Of a stretch of 64,000 nucleotides of DNA, positions 21,024 to 32,375 are shown piece by piece. Made by a program: the position numbers and the translations under genes. Origin of the DNA: Diploptera punctata (taxonomy: Eukaryota > Arthropoda > Insecta > Blattodea > Blaberidae); the NCBI GenBank assembly GCA_030220185.1, contig JASPKZ010007552.1, forward strand, positions 1 to 64,000. The letters are read 5' to 3'. Numbering within the stretch: position 1 is the first letter of the stretch; every line of letters begins with the position of its first letter. The notes beneath the pieces are model-generated. The model did not search any database, had not been told where the DNA came from, and saw only the letters and a program-made list of their open reading frames with translations.

Positions 21024-22247
21024 TAGATGACATTCTAGGAGAACATCAATGTAGATTTCTAAGAAACAGGTCTACAACAGATCAGCTTTCTAGTATAAGA
21101 CCAAATTTAGAAAATAAATGGGTAGTGTATATCAAGTATACGTAGACTTCAAAAAGGCGTATGATTCAATTAAGAGAGAGAAGTTATATACTATCCTGCT
21201 GGAGTTCGGAATTCTTAAAAAGTTAGTTGGACTTATACGAATATGTCTAAATGGCGAGGAATAGGGTGCGTGTAGGTTAATATTTTTCAGATACTTTCGA
21301 AATTCACGATGGGTTGAAGCAAGAAGATGCATTATCTCCTCTACTATTTAATCTTGTACTAAAGAATGCCATCAAAACATTAGAGGATGGAGAAGGCCTA
21401 CAACTCAATGATATTAATATGCTGTTAGTTTATGCTGATGATGTAGTAAAATTGTGCGAAAGCGAAGAAGCCAATACGCACGACTATTGAGTAACACTAA
21501 GAAATTGGGACTGGAAGTAAATATCGATAACATTAAATATATGTTCACCATAAAAAACATTATATAACGGAAATTGACAGCTAATGGCAAATAAGGGAAA
21601 TTTTGAGGAAATTGCATATTCAAATACCTAGGAACAATATTCAAACATTTGAATGAGATGCACAAAGTTATTAAACATAGGCTCAGTTCTGGAAATGCGT
21701 GCTATTATGCATTACAGAGACTCTTGACGTCCCAACTCCTTTCAAATAAAGTTTATCTGAAAATATATAAAACTATTATTCTACTAGTCATAATATATGG
21801 ATACCAAATATGGACTCTTATTTCAAGGGAGGAAAGCAGATTCCGAGTATTTGAGAATAAAGTTCTTAGGAATATTTTTGGACCAAAGAGAGATGGACAG
21901 ACATATGAATGGAGAAGACTACATAACAGTAAACTACATGATCCTTATAGGAAGCCAGATATAATAAGAACAGTTAAGTCTCGTACACTGCGATGGGCAG
22001 GACATGTGGCACGAATGGGGAACAAAAGATGTGAATGGAAACTTCTTGTAGGAATACCAGAGGGAAGACGTTCAGTTGGTAGACTAAGAATGTGTTGGGA
22101 GAATAATATTAACTATGATCTGAGGTAAGTAGATTATACAGAGAATGAATGGAAAATATTATTTCAGGAAAGGGATGTATGGATAACTTATGTCCGCGCG
22201 GCCATGTACCTGCGGGTTCGATAGTGCCAGTGAGTTAGTTAGTTATC
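21024..22247 (+). mobile_element. RTE-like LINE, forward, 3' part (copy D continued)
   Basis: Continues the RT of copy D. The catalytic YADD is encoded at 21431-21442 (VYADDVV context). A long open C-terminal frame at 21649-22128 contains ALQRLLTSQLL, a degraded YGYQIWTL (normally YGCETWTL) and RTLRWAGHVARMG. It ends TAGTGCCAGTGAGTTAGTTAG. The catalytic block lies next to several frame breaks, so it is inactive. Confidence 0.88.
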
Positions 22248-22553
22248 CATTAATCCATAAGAATTCTGCAGGTCTTTCACTGCAATCAAAGCATTTTCAT
22301 GGTAGGCTTTGCTTTGCAGCAACTCTAAGTGTAGTAGCTTCCCGTTGATTTCGACACCGGAGAAGATGATGGTAATGTTAAGAATGATAGCCGGATGATT
22401 TTCGGGGACCGTTGGGCTCTAAGTTTCCAGACATTTGTCTTACGGATGATGACAAACCCCAAAAAACATCACCCTGGAACCTGTCCCGACCGGGAATCGA
22501 ACCCGGTCCCGCTGGGTGACAAGGGAGCACGCTACCTCGAGACCACAGCGGTA
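22248..22553 (-). mobile_element. tRNA-derived SINE, family 1, copy 3
   Basis: Minus-strand copy with a clear B box (CGACCGGGAATCGAACCCGG) and head CTACCTCGAGACCACAGCGG. It is flanked by a perfect 16-bp duplication GAGTTAGTTAGTTATC at 22232-22247 and 22554-22569. It jumped into the microsatellite-like tail of LINE copy D, so it is younger than that LINE. Confidence 0.92.
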
Positions 22554-22569
22554 GAGTTAGTTAGTTATC

Positions 22570-23143
22570 ATGTAATGTGACACGTGTAATTCCTTGTAGT
22601 TAGTTTTCTTCTGATTTATTGAAAATATTAAAGAAATAAACCAAATGATGTATCCTTTAATGGTTTAGAAGGATTTTAATCTACTTACAGTTTGTATTCT
22701 ACACTGCATGAATCATTTTTGAAATCACTATAATGAATATCTAAAATATGAAAAATGAAACCAAAAATATATAATTAAGTAATAACTAAATAATTTAAAA
22801 CTATTTAAATGTCTATATATTATATTATTTTGAAATATTTTTACATAAATAAACCATTACATAAATGTTATATTATTTTTAATTTATTTACAAAATAGAG
22901 CATTAGAATACAAATAGTGTCCTCTAATGATATTATTACATTGTTTACATCATCTTTCACTCTGTATCGAGAAGTCTTTGGGGAAGTTTAATACATTTTC
23001 ACACTCGTTTATTCAGTTGCATTGTACAAGTGTCATTCAACATGGAGATAAGAATATTTACATCAATGTTTTAATTATTTTCAGTTTTTGTCACTCTTAA
23101 ATAGTTGCACACTGTATTAACATATGTCAGTCCATTAGGGTTT
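22570..23143. other. AT-rich, no recognised gene
   Basis: Very AT-rich with short runs. No frame longer than ~30 codons looks protein-like. Confidence 0.5.
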
Positions 23144-23389
23144 ACTCTAAATCTGTAATCAAATATTACCTTCCTTCATATAATACTCTAAATCTGTAAT
23201 CAAATATTACCTTCCTTCATATAATACTCTAAATCTGTAATCAAATATTACCTTCCTTCATATAATACTCTAAATCTGTAATCAAATATTACCTTCCTTC
23301 ATATAATACTCTAAATCTGTAATCAAATATTACCTTCCTTCATATAATACTCTAAATCTGTAATCAAATATTACCTTCCTTCATATAAA
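23144..23389. repeat. 6 x 41-bp identical minisatellite
   Basis: Unit begins ACTCTAAATCTGTAATCAAA and ends with CTTCCTTCATATAAT. Copies start at 23144, 23185, 23226, 23267, 23308 and 23349 and are essentially identical apart from the last bases of the final copy. Direct contact without spacers excludes a CRISPR. The identity indicates very recent expansion, or an assembly effect. Confidence 0.97.
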
Positions 23390-23765
23390 ACAGCAAGATA
23401 CAGTGTTATCATATCTAACATTTGAAAACTGACTTTACTATAGCAAATCTTAGTATTTTATATAGAAGCCAACACACTATATCTTGAAATTTAAGTTTTT
23501 TTGCTTTTAAAACAAAGTTGATTGGTAATTTTATATAAAATCAATTTAATTTATTTTTAGGTAAATACTAATATTTCATTACAAAAACATCTTGCTTCCT
23601 TTTAGGATAGCTGCCATTTACAATATCCTTACATATTTACAATCTGTTCATGTTATAATAACAATATACTTTTAATTAGCCCCTTAATGCATGATTTTTT
23701 ATTTTATCGACACAAATTATTTGCAATAGTATTTTTAAAAATTACTGTAATTACAAAATTAATTA
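23390..23765. other. AT-rich, no recognised gene
   Basis: Anonymous sequence between the minisatellite and a TIR element. Confidence 0.5.
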
Positions 23766-24078
23766 GGGGAAGGTCGTGTATTTTGGACCACCTTAATTTA
23801 AATTGTGATAACTCTCTGCCTTTTTTTAAAACAAGAACCATATTTCACATATGGTAGCAGCATGTAATAAGGAAACCCCAGGTAAAAAAAAAACACTAAA
23901 TTGAAGAGAAATAAAATTTAAACAAAATTGCGTAGCCGTGTAATTTGGACCAGAGTTGTGTAAAATGGACCATAGGATCGTGTAACTTGGACCAGGTAAA
24001 TAATTCATAATTAACTACAAAAATGTTGTTTATTTAAATGATAATTCGTTTAATTACACAACTGACAATAATTTCACA

Positions 24079-24160
24079 ATGAGGACTCGAACAGACACAC
24101 GTCCCGTAGCTCTGCTCCGCGGCATGATGCTTTAATCCACTTGGCTAGGGCATGACACCA
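24079..24160 (-). pseudogene. tRNA-like SINE head
   Basis: On the minus strand GCCCTAGCCAAGTGGATTAA (A-box like) and GTTCGAGTCC (B box) lie at tRNA-like distance. No pairing acceptor stem, so it is a SINE head fragment rather than a tRNA gene. Confidence 0.5.
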
Positions 24161-24180
24161 TATATTAAAAAATATGACCA

Positions 24181-24375
24181 CACTACAGGCCATAAGAGAC
24201 CTTTGGGGTAGTAGAAGGTCAAGGCTCCGACTTTTTCTAGACAACCCTGCGTGACGGCTTCATTTACACCAGAACAAACGTCTGGGACTCGTTTCCGTTT
24301 GAGGTTGAGTACACTCCAGGGAAGTTATGGATCAGTTCAAAAATTCTCAGCCCACCGGGACGAGAAACCATATTA
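24181..24375 (-). mobile_element. SINE family 2 fragment, diverged
   Basis: Matches on the minus strand to the family 2 body: TTTGGGGTAGTAGAAGGT, CGACTTTTTCTAGACAA, CCTGCGTGACGGC, CCAGAACAAACGTCTGG. Older than the other copies judging by mismatches. It lies within the TIR element. Confidence 0.75.
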
Positions 24376-24981
24376 TATAATATAAAAAATTGTACATTAA
24401 AATTCAAAATAATAATAATTAATAAATACAAATTGAAGTAATGCAACTGTATTTAAGGATCCTTTTCTTGCTCCGGAAATCATTGTTAAAATGTGTTTTA
24501 ATAATTATATAATATTGCATTTCGAACCTCATAATTTGTAAAAGTTAACGAAGTAGCAGGCTGTCTTTTAGCTTGGACCATTTTACATGCTGAGAGGTGG
24601 TCCAAATTACACGAAGTGTCCGATATGTTTTAAAAAATTATTTGCGTATAAACTATGTGAAATACTTAGATGTAAATTTAACAGAACTTAACTTGAAAGC
24701 TTGTTATTCATACTGTATACAAAACACAGGTATATCCTTACACGTTTTCACTCAACCTTCTGTCAAACTGAAGTAAAACTATTTAAGAAATTTAAGGATA
24801 ATACGATTAAGATCTCTATGGCCTGTTTACACCACCCCTTCTTTGTGATATTTATGGTCAGTTCTCTATTACATGGGAGGATGCAAAAACAGTATATAGT
24901 GTTTTGCAAACTATCCTGTAAATAAATAATATATTGATGGTTCAAATTATACACTGGTCCAAATAACACGGAAGTCCCCTA

Positions 24982-25719
24982 ATTGGAATATAACATTAGA
25001 GCTGAAATGTTTCATAAAAGGAAACTTAATTTTGGAGCCGCAAAATGTGATATGTGTGACAGTACCTCTTTATGTAAGGTAAACCTCACCTTATTCGCTT
25101 AATGAACTCATCAGGCCGAATTGAAAGACAATGAAAGAGAGCGCTCACGTTGACTACTAAAGCTAAGAGAGATGGAAAGAGATTTTCATTTCAAAGGTGT
25201 AGTCAGTGTTGATGGATCGTGCTGTTCAGTGTACATAAACATACTTGTTACGTAGGTTTGCAGGTAAGCATGTGTTATGAAAACTGTCGCACAATATTGT
25301 TTACATATGTTTATAAATAAAGCTGTAATTTTTTTAATCGCTTATGAATTTAATTTTTATTACTTTTAGAACGTAATGTTATTGATAATACCTTCCATAT
25401 TCTTTGCTGTATTCTCTTTCTAGGTTATTCTATCTTGAGGAGAGAAATCCTGAAGGAGAATACACCAAATGAATATGATAAGCACGGAAAAAGACCCACA
25501 GGCGACAGAAAGAAACGAGTGCCTCTTCGTAGGGACATTGAGACATGAGACAACAACCGACACGGTTGAAATATTCCTAATGAGAAAGGGAATCAGTGAA
25601 AATATAAGCTGTTAAGAGCAAGTTATAAAGAGGCACGAATATGGGTTTCAAAGTAACTATCTCGAACCAGCAGCTAACACAAATTTCTGGCCTCCGCGAA
25701 TAATAGTGCAAAAAATTTC
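24982..25719. other. no recognised gene
   Basis: Includes an acceptor-like pyrimidine tract TTCTCTTTCTAG near 25423 followed by a short frame rich in charged residues. Too short to call. The right part may already belong to the decayed LINE that follows. Confidence 0.35.
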
Positions 25720-28041
25720 TATTTGCCGCCGAAAAGGAAAAGGTCACCGGGGAGCTGGACCACAAAGTACACCACCCGAATAAATAGACACAGATATATG
25801 GACATTTGCACTACGGAACATGGAAGACTGACAAACTTACTTATCATAGTAGCGGAAGACACCCTAAAGAAGTATGACATTATCCCACTAACAGAAACAT
25901 TCACATCCAGCCCAAGAGAAGTAAGAAGGATATATGGCACACACACTAGCAAGACTCCCAACAGAAGGTAGCCATCGGAAGGTGTATCATGTTAATTCAA
26001 CCTCAAACTAGGCTAAAAGCTGTTCGAATTCACATGGGAGAATATATCAGTCATAAAAATCACTGTTTAATAACTATAACGGATGTGTAGTTCAGACCAT
26101 TCACAGGCATTATACATATCATTCACACTATCACGTGCATAATCAAGCAAATGTCGACAAATGTCCCAATGAAAATACCACGAGATTATAACTGCAGGTT
26201 GGACACAAAAACCTCGAGTCAGACGCCTTACAGAGACCATAGAGAAAGAAGTCTTCCAACTCATAAACTCAGTTAATCAGAAAATATATTTCGCCCCTAA
26301 CGGCGGCAGCATAGTCGACCTGGTATTCATTAGAGGGACATTACAGTATATGAACACACAATTCTTCATTCATCATCGCTAACAACGCTCAGGGAACAAG
26401 TGCCAGTCATAACAAGATTCAAATTACTAGCACCAACACGGAACAAAATCCAACACAAACTCATAATCTCAAGTCGAATAAATACAGAAAAGATAGAAGA
26501 CGTAACCCGAGAAATACAGAAGACCAGATATTTAATTTATACGAACCAACTGATTCGGGCGAAATAAAAATTGAACATATTGATTCCAGTCAGCAACTAA
26601 TAAAGTAAAACACAGAAAAAAAACATGGTTCTATGCACGGTGTTATGAAAAAAAAATCAAATTCAAACCGCTGCACCAAGCAAAAGCTACGAGCAGAACA
26701 AAATACCTAGCGCTCTATACGTGAAATCTACGAGATTACAAAACGCTTCTAAAACAATAAAGAACGAACACACAGAAAATGAGGCTAAGATAGAGAGAAA
26801 ATTAGCCATCTTAGTCTCCTGCTTAGCCCTAAGGAGATGGAAAAACCTCATTTACACCCAACATTCGAATGAACGTCAGGCAGTCTCACTTCCAAGGATT
26901 ATTAAACCTCTCGGGTGAAGAAAATACTCTTGAAAATATTTTCCTACCCCGAACAGATCCAAAACAACCTATCACAGCACAGTAAATACACACAATAACA
27001 GAACGCCTTAAAAAATAAAGCATCTGGAACAGATATCCTGTTCAATAAGCACATCAACGAATCCTGTCCAGTCCAGCTGAAGATATGTGATGAACTATTA
27101 AACAAATGTCTGCACGCTGATGAAATCCCAGCAGCCTAGAGCAAGTTACCATAAAGTTGATATACAAAAGGAAAGGCACAACAGATTATCCTAAATCCTA
27201 CCAGGTCTTCGCGTTAGAAAACAACTGTTTAACCTTCTCACGAATATCCTCACAAAAAGACTGTCGAAGGCATCAGACTCAAAAATTGAGAACAAAAATT
27301 CGACTTCCGCAAAGGACCTTCAACCCTCGTCCAAACCATAAAGAACTTAGGGATATTGAGGAGGCCCTTGCGAATGCCAAGCCGAAAATTCTTCGCGTAA
27401 TCGTCGACTACGTCAAAGCATTCGGCAGCGTAAATAGACGGATCCTATTTCAAAAACTAGAATATACTGAACGACTGGATGCACATGCCATCACTCTCAT
27501 TTGGAACATACTATCTCAAAACACAATCACCATAGATGCTTCAATCACGAAATGGGAAGAATTTTCTGAAACTAGAGGATTGCAAGAGGGAGACCCAATT
27601 AACCCATTTCTGTTTAATATCTGACGAATACACATGGAAAAAAATTAGGTACATACATCATCAGTAATGTACATATATGCAGACGATTAATATCCTCGGC
27701 TCAAGCAAAGAAAGAGCAGCCTGCCGAAAGCAATCTACTATCACGAAATATGTACCGAAAATAATCCACTTTCAGATATATCAATCAGGAATCATTGGCA
27801 ATGATATTCAGCATGGAAGGACGAACGGCAGCAAACGATGCCACCAGACTGAAGATGAACCCCTACAAATCGCATATGCATTCGAATATCTCGATATCAG
27901 CAACTTCCAACAAAATACACATCGAAGTGCGAGGAACAGCAGGTAGGAGCAATATTCATGATATAGAAAATATTACACAACCATCCCTCTCCATAGAAAT
28001 GGAATTATTCAATTCATAATAACTTCCAGTACTGATATATG

Positions 28042-28083
<42 letters not shown>

Positions 28084-28480
28084 GAAATCCAGACACAGTG
28101 ACATCAGCACCATTCTAAATAAAAACAAGATTTTTCAAAGCGGCAATGCGGTTATCAAGGTACACCCACACAAGATAGGCTTACGACCTTGTCCGTCAGA
28201 CTTTCCTGCTAGAAGGTCTAGCCACCAGATTTAAAATCCCAGCTAAGAATGCAGAAATAAGTCTACAGAAGAACACAGAATAAAAGAGAGCAGAAATATG
28301 GTCGGACTTCTACTCAACTCCGACGCCATGACGAATGGAAGTTGGACCAGCCCAAACATCAACGTCCGCAGTGCCATAACAAGTCTTGCTGTTTATGGCT
28401 TTCACCACAAACTATGTAGGAGAACCGATTTCCATGAACCAACACCGACGCTATATGCAATCGTGTGCATGATACTACTT
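25720..28480 (+). pseudogene. decayed LINE of a third family (endonuclease, RT, C-terminus)
   Basis: Successive broken frames: an endonuclease-like segment with GGSIVDLVFIRGT (about 26300-26340); an RT segment at 27157-27624 with the motifs ILRVIVDYVKAFGSVNRRIL (domain with the first catalytic Asp), TRGLQEGDPINPFLFNI and, after a frame break, IYADD at about 27676-27690, directly followed by a stop; and a C-terminal segment at about 28300-28470 with an LAVYGFHHKLCRR motif. The RT order and spacing are those of a non-LTR retrotransposon. The sequence is unlike the RTE-like copies. Numerous stops and frame changes. I cannot name the clade. Confidence 0.75.
28041..28080. repeat. (AT)n microsatellite
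   Basis: About 20 AT dinucleotides inside the LINE relic, separating the RT part from its C-terminal part. Confidence 0.95.
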
Positions 28481-28605
28481 TAGTGTGTGCAGAAAAAAAT
28501 AATGTCACTGATTGAATATGGTAGTGAAATGTAATTGAATGCACATTTATGGGAATTTCCTTTATTACTGATAAAGCAAATATCACTAGGTATCTACTAT
28601 AGCAG

Positions 28606-28902
28606 TTGTATATTGTGAAATATAGACACAAAGAATCAGAAAGAATTTTGCAGACTAAAAAGAAAATTGTAAATTATCTGATGGAATTTTTCCTAGAGGA
28701 TATAGATGTTGAAATAAGTGTCATGTTGAGCTACGGTGATGTGACAGGTACAGAAGAATGTTGGGTAAGTATGTAGGGAGGGAATGAATATTCTATGAAA
28801 CAATCTGTTTTATCGCCTTTGGTAGCAATATTTGTATCATCACAAAGAAACAAAAATGATATTAATGCACTTGAACACATTGAAAAGTATAATAAGTTGT
28901 AA
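28606..28902 (+). pseudogene. candidate exon or single-stop pseudogene
   Basis: After a possible acceptor (CTACTATAGCAG, ending 28605), one frame is open for exactly 53 codons to 28764, where GTAAGTATGT gives a consensus splice donor. The peptide is acidic and protein-like (VNYLMEFFLEDIDVEISVML). The same frame continues past a TAG at 28774 for another ~40 codons (MKQSVLSPLVAIFVSSQRNK) to a TAA. Two readings are possible: a host-gene exon ending at 28764, or a decayed coding sequence with one stop. No family recognised. Confidence 0.3.
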
Positions 28903-28904
28903 GA

Positions 28905-30310
28905 ACCCACACAAAGAACACAATAAAAACAGATTCCAGGAATGTGAGTTAATGGTTAATAAACAATATTAAGGAATGTCAAGAGAAGACGTTTTGATCA
29001 GTTAAATGTCCAGGTATTTGCTGGATTTATAATATACTTGCTTGTAATATATTACAGAATATCCACAAGATTGAGTTACAGTGATTTGATCCTCAGATTT
29101 CTCAAGTTGATAGATTCATAGTCGGCTTTAACAAATATGACAGTTGTAGAGCAAATTCTATATGCCTGAAAGTGAGTTACTCTTAAGTTCATAAGTGAGT
29201 TATTCTGAAATCCATCTCTTTTGTGTCAACTGGCATGCTTCAGCCTTCAGACAATGTAAAGTATACTAATGTTACATAAGCAAGAACAGCCACTTTCAAT
29301 TCAAAATGTCCTGAATATTTCTGAAATCTAACTGCATTCTGCCAGCTTCAGCAGTCCAAGACAACAGGTACAAACACATGATTCAATATAAATCTGTATA
29401 CATTTGTGATCACCAGATTAGTTTGAAAGTTCAGTCCTTGCTTTTGATTTATAAGTAATCAATTAGTGTACTCTCTATGAACAATAATATTCTTCGTTTT
29501 GATATTTTTTTTCAATTCCCTGATAACAATGTTTCTAAACACCAGTATTACATATTCCATATAAAGTGGTGTATTATATGACATTAGCAAAGACCAGAGT
29601 TCTGAGATTATATTTATTTCATATATTTCTTAGCCTTCATTATCTGTTAGCAGGTAATAGTACCATAACATCTAGGCATCGCATATTTTCCTTCTGTCAT
29701 CATTAGTTTCTTGCTATCGGAACTTCCAAACAGAAAATTCTCTTGTCAGTTTCCGTAAGCACTGATTAAATAAGTTGGTTTTAAATAAAATGTGTCATTT
29801 ATCACTTTCTATGCATTAAAGGATTAAGTAAACTTTTGGCCATTATGCTTAACATTCTATTATTATATCTGATCTAGAGACAAAGATAATAAAATGAGGA
29901 AATTAAGATGTAGGAAAGAAAAATTAAAAATGTGGTAAATAAATTATCTTCGATAGCTAAAAACCATCTATTTATCAAGTTTTAAGTTATAAATTTATAA
30001 ATATATTCCTTGATACACACATCATTTCACATAGTTTGAACAGTTGTGATTGGATAATGTCTGATATTCTGTTAGAGATAATTTGTATCAATCACCGCCC
30101 CCAGTTGATAGATTGTAATCCTCTCAATAACGATTCCTTGTATATTTTAAAGCCTTGGTATTACAAAGTACGAATATTCCGAAATTTGTCATTAGGATTG
30201 CATTGATTTCATTTCCCTTTAAATAATGTCAAACTTCAATGGATGATATTGTAGGAGTTTTTATAGTATGTAATGAATATAATTAATTAGATAAATCCTT
30301 TCATATCTCA
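28905..30310. other. non-repetitive stretch, no recognised gene
   Basis: The longest part of the window with no internal repeat match. AT-rich, short frames only. Compatible with intron or intergenic DNA of a host gene. Confidence 0.5.
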
Positions 30311-30311
30311 C

Positions 30312-30356
30312 CTCATAAAACTCCGTGATTTTCACAGGACCGGTAAAAGGAGCCAT
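30312..30356 (-). CDS. candidate first coding exon, minus strand
   Basis: On the minus strand an ATG at 30356-30354 in favourable context (GCGATGG) opens 15 codons, MAPFTGPVKITEFYE, ending exactly at a strong donor ATGAG|GTGAGA (intron from 30311). The region upstream on that strand (30600-30780) is locally GC-richer, as a promoter or 5' UTR might be. A second, overlapping 64-codon frame (30507-30313) competes and would place the stop inside this segment. No family recognised and downstream exons not identified. Confidence 0.25.
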
Positions 30357-30519
30357 CGCTTCTAACCTCAACGAAAACTCCGACTTTTGAAATTCTTCCG
30401 TTACATGAATTTCCACACTGCCATCTGGTAGCTATTTTATGAACTATGAGAATCTCGCCGGGAACTTCAAAACTCATGGGTCTATATTTGTTTTTCTGAG
30501 TATACATTGTACCCCCAAA

Positions 30520-31030
30520 CTCTTAATTATATTATATTATATATAATTTATTTAATATATTCTCTTTTACTTTCAGTCATTTTTTAAATTAATTTACTTA
30601 AGAAATACGTTCTTTGCTCACGAAAATCTGATCCAACGGCACTCGGTCGCTCTCGCTTGCATTCTACTCCCGCGCATTTGTTGGCATTCTCCGACCACTC
30701 TCCTGAATACGCAAATTGTCTCCGTAGAAGTAACGAGACTGGGAAGATCAGGGAACGATATTCGAGCGGAAGTATATGTGTACTTGACCAGTTCTATTAC
30801 ATACTGTTCGTTAAATTAGCTTAACTATTTGTATTTTAATTTTACTTGTGATAATTTATGAATGAATAAAAAAAGAACAAGATACAACACGAAGAATAAG
30901 ATGGTATGGAGGATGGAGAGGGAATGGATACCTAAATTATTACATGATTAGAAAATTCATTGAAGGAGGTGCGATGATAGACTAAAGAATACTTAGCACA
31001 GGGATACTAGGTGGGAAAAGAAGTCCTCAC
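30520..31030. other. no recognised gene; locally GC-rich 30600-30780
   Basis: Contains several CpG-bearing words (CACTCGGTCGCTCTCGC, CTCCCGCGC) unusual for this AT-rich window. Could be a promoter region for the minus-strand candidate exon, or an old repeat. Confidence 0.3.
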
Positions 31031-31033
31031 TTC

Positions 31034-31490
31034 TATTCAACCCTACGTCGCGTCGGACAAGCTGAGAAAATAAGTCACTGCTACAGTTGTGTTACTTCCT
31101 TGCGAGTGCACGTGCATGTGGGTGTGTTCGGTAAACCAGAACAATCAGTGATGGCTTCGACTTCAACTGAATGGATAAAACAGATCTTCAAAAGTGAATG
31201 GAATGGGAAACTAAATATCGTAAGACCTTACAAAATAAAACAAAAAAATATTTATGTTCCCATTAATTGTTGATCTTTTTTGTCGATTCAGTTGAATTTG
31301 ATGATATAAATTGGTAAGAGGCACTCGAAAGAGCATTAATTGTTGATCTTTTTTGTCGATTCAGTTGAATTTGACGAATTAACTAGTTTCTTTACATAAC
31401 ACGCCCGCATGCAGGTGCACTCCCAATGAAGCAACACAACTAAGTAGCAATGCCTTACCTTGTCAGCTTGTTCGACGTAGTGTTGAATAC
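31034..31490. mobile_element. 0.46-kb element with ~90-bp imperfect inverted arms
   Basis: 31044-31130 (CAACCCTACGTCGCGTCGGA, ACAAGCTGA, GTTGTGTTACTTCCTTGCGA, GTGCACGTGCATGTGGG) is matched in reverse complement by 31398-31482. Between the arms lie a 40-codon frame from the ATG at 31151 (MASTSTEWIKQIFKSEWNGK) and a perfect ~40-bp direct repeat (ATTAATTGTTGATCTTTTTT) at 31262 and 31335. Arms are clearly diverged. Superfamily unknown. Confidence 0.55.
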
Positions 31491-31499
31491 ACCTAGAGA

Positions 31500-31848
31500 G
31501 CACTTTTTAACAGTCATGACTTAACAAGAGAATGAAAATGTAGGTATATCCACAACACAGAAATTTCAGACAAATAAGTTATGCTTCAGCTGTCAAATTA
31601 CTTAAAATAAAAGTTATTTTATCTCTGAATCTAATTACCTCATATTATTAGATGTCTGTGTTAATTAGGATGCATTTTTATGCATCAGAATCATTTAGTC
31701 TAAATTAATTTATAAATAACTCCTTAAAAATTTTCTTATTGGTACACTTATCTCAGAAACTATCTGAAATCATCAGGTGACTGTATTCAGTATGTGATGA
31801 AGCCTGTAACAGATTCCATAAAATATTCTTTAAAAACATATTTTTATT

Positions 31849-31851
<3 letters not shown>
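31500..31851. other. AT-rich, no recognised gene
   Basis: Anonymous. It ends in an (AT)n tract at 31852-31882. Confidence 0.5.

Positions 31852-31882
<31 letters not shown>
31852..31882. repeat. (AT)n microsatellite
   Basis: Pure AT dinucleotides directly upstream of a SINE. Confidence 0.95.
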
Positions 31883-31885
<3 letters not shown>

Positions 31886-31904
31886 GTGTAGTAGCAGTAG
31901 TACT

Positions 31905-32213
31905 GGGGGCACGCCGTAGCGTAGTGGTTAAGGCACTGCGCTACAAGCCGGAAGGTCGAGGGTTCAAGTCCCGGTGGGGTCAGGGTTTTTAAACTGAACA
32001 AAACCCTCTGGCGGCACTTATGGCCTTGGGGTAGACTCAGCCTCTAACGGAAATGAGTACCAGACGCTTGTTCTGGGGTAAAGGCGGCTGTCACGCAGGG
32101 CTGACAATCCGGCTGACATTAAGTGCCGATTGTCCAGAAAAAGTGGGAGCCTTAACCTCCCACTACCCCAAGGGCCTCCTGAGGCCTGTAGTGGGAATAC
32201 TTTAATTTACTTT
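31905..32213 (+). mobile_element. tRNA-derived SINE, family 2, full length
   Basis: Head GGGGCACGCCGTAGCGTAGT with A box (GTAGCGTAGTGGTTAAGG) and B box (GAGGGTTCAAGTCCC). The body contains CAGACGCTTGTTCTGGGGTA, TGTCACGCAGGGCTGACA and AGTGCCGATTGTCCAG. The tail ends GTGGGAATACTTTAATTTAC and abuts a (TAG)n run. The tRNA part lacks a pairing acceptor stem. The best reference copy of this family in the window. Confidence 0.92.
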
Positions 32214-32330
32214 TAGTAGTAGTAGTAGTAGTAGTAGGACTTTATTAGACAAAACTAAGATATTTACAATATTATTTACAAATATGGGTCGCACGGGCAG
32301 TAAGCCGTACGTGCTGTTGACAGTCCGTTA
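32214..32330 (-). mobile_element. (TAG)n plus LINE 3'-end-like sequence
   Basis: (TAG)8 followed by GACTTTATTAGACAAAACTA. On the minus strand this ends in an AATAAAGTC signal and a trinucleotide tail, the same design as the CR1-like 3' end at 41961 and the tails at 32983 and 48885. Only the terminal ~100 bp is suggested. Confidence 0.45.
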
Positions 32331-32375
32331 CAATAAAGTAATAATTGCTACTAGTGTGAAGAAAAATAAACAAAA

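Larger units (their letters stand above)
23766..24979. mobile_element. 1.2-kb non-autonomous DNA transposon with subterminal repeats
   Basis: Ends are inverted: GGGGAAGGTCGTGTATTTTG at the left and, on the reverse strand from 24979, GGGGACTTCCGTGTTATTTG, both followed by GACCA. TA flanks both ends (23764-23765; 24980-24981). The motif GTGTAA(T)TTGGACCA is repeated three more times at the left (about 23937-23997) and inverted at the right (about 24570-24615, 24940-24972), as expected of transposase-binding arrays. No transposase frame. SINE fragments sit inside at 24079-24375. Superfamily unknown; TA target suggests Tc1/mariner/pogo-like, unproven. Confidence 0.75.

Noticed and set aside
18320..22247. 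Simple twin-priming inversion of one LINE with 16190-16980
   Set aside because: The reverse and forward parts overlap by several hundred bp of the same endonuclease region.
23144..23389. CRISPR-like array
   Set aside because: Repeats touch each other without spacers, and the context is eukaryotic.
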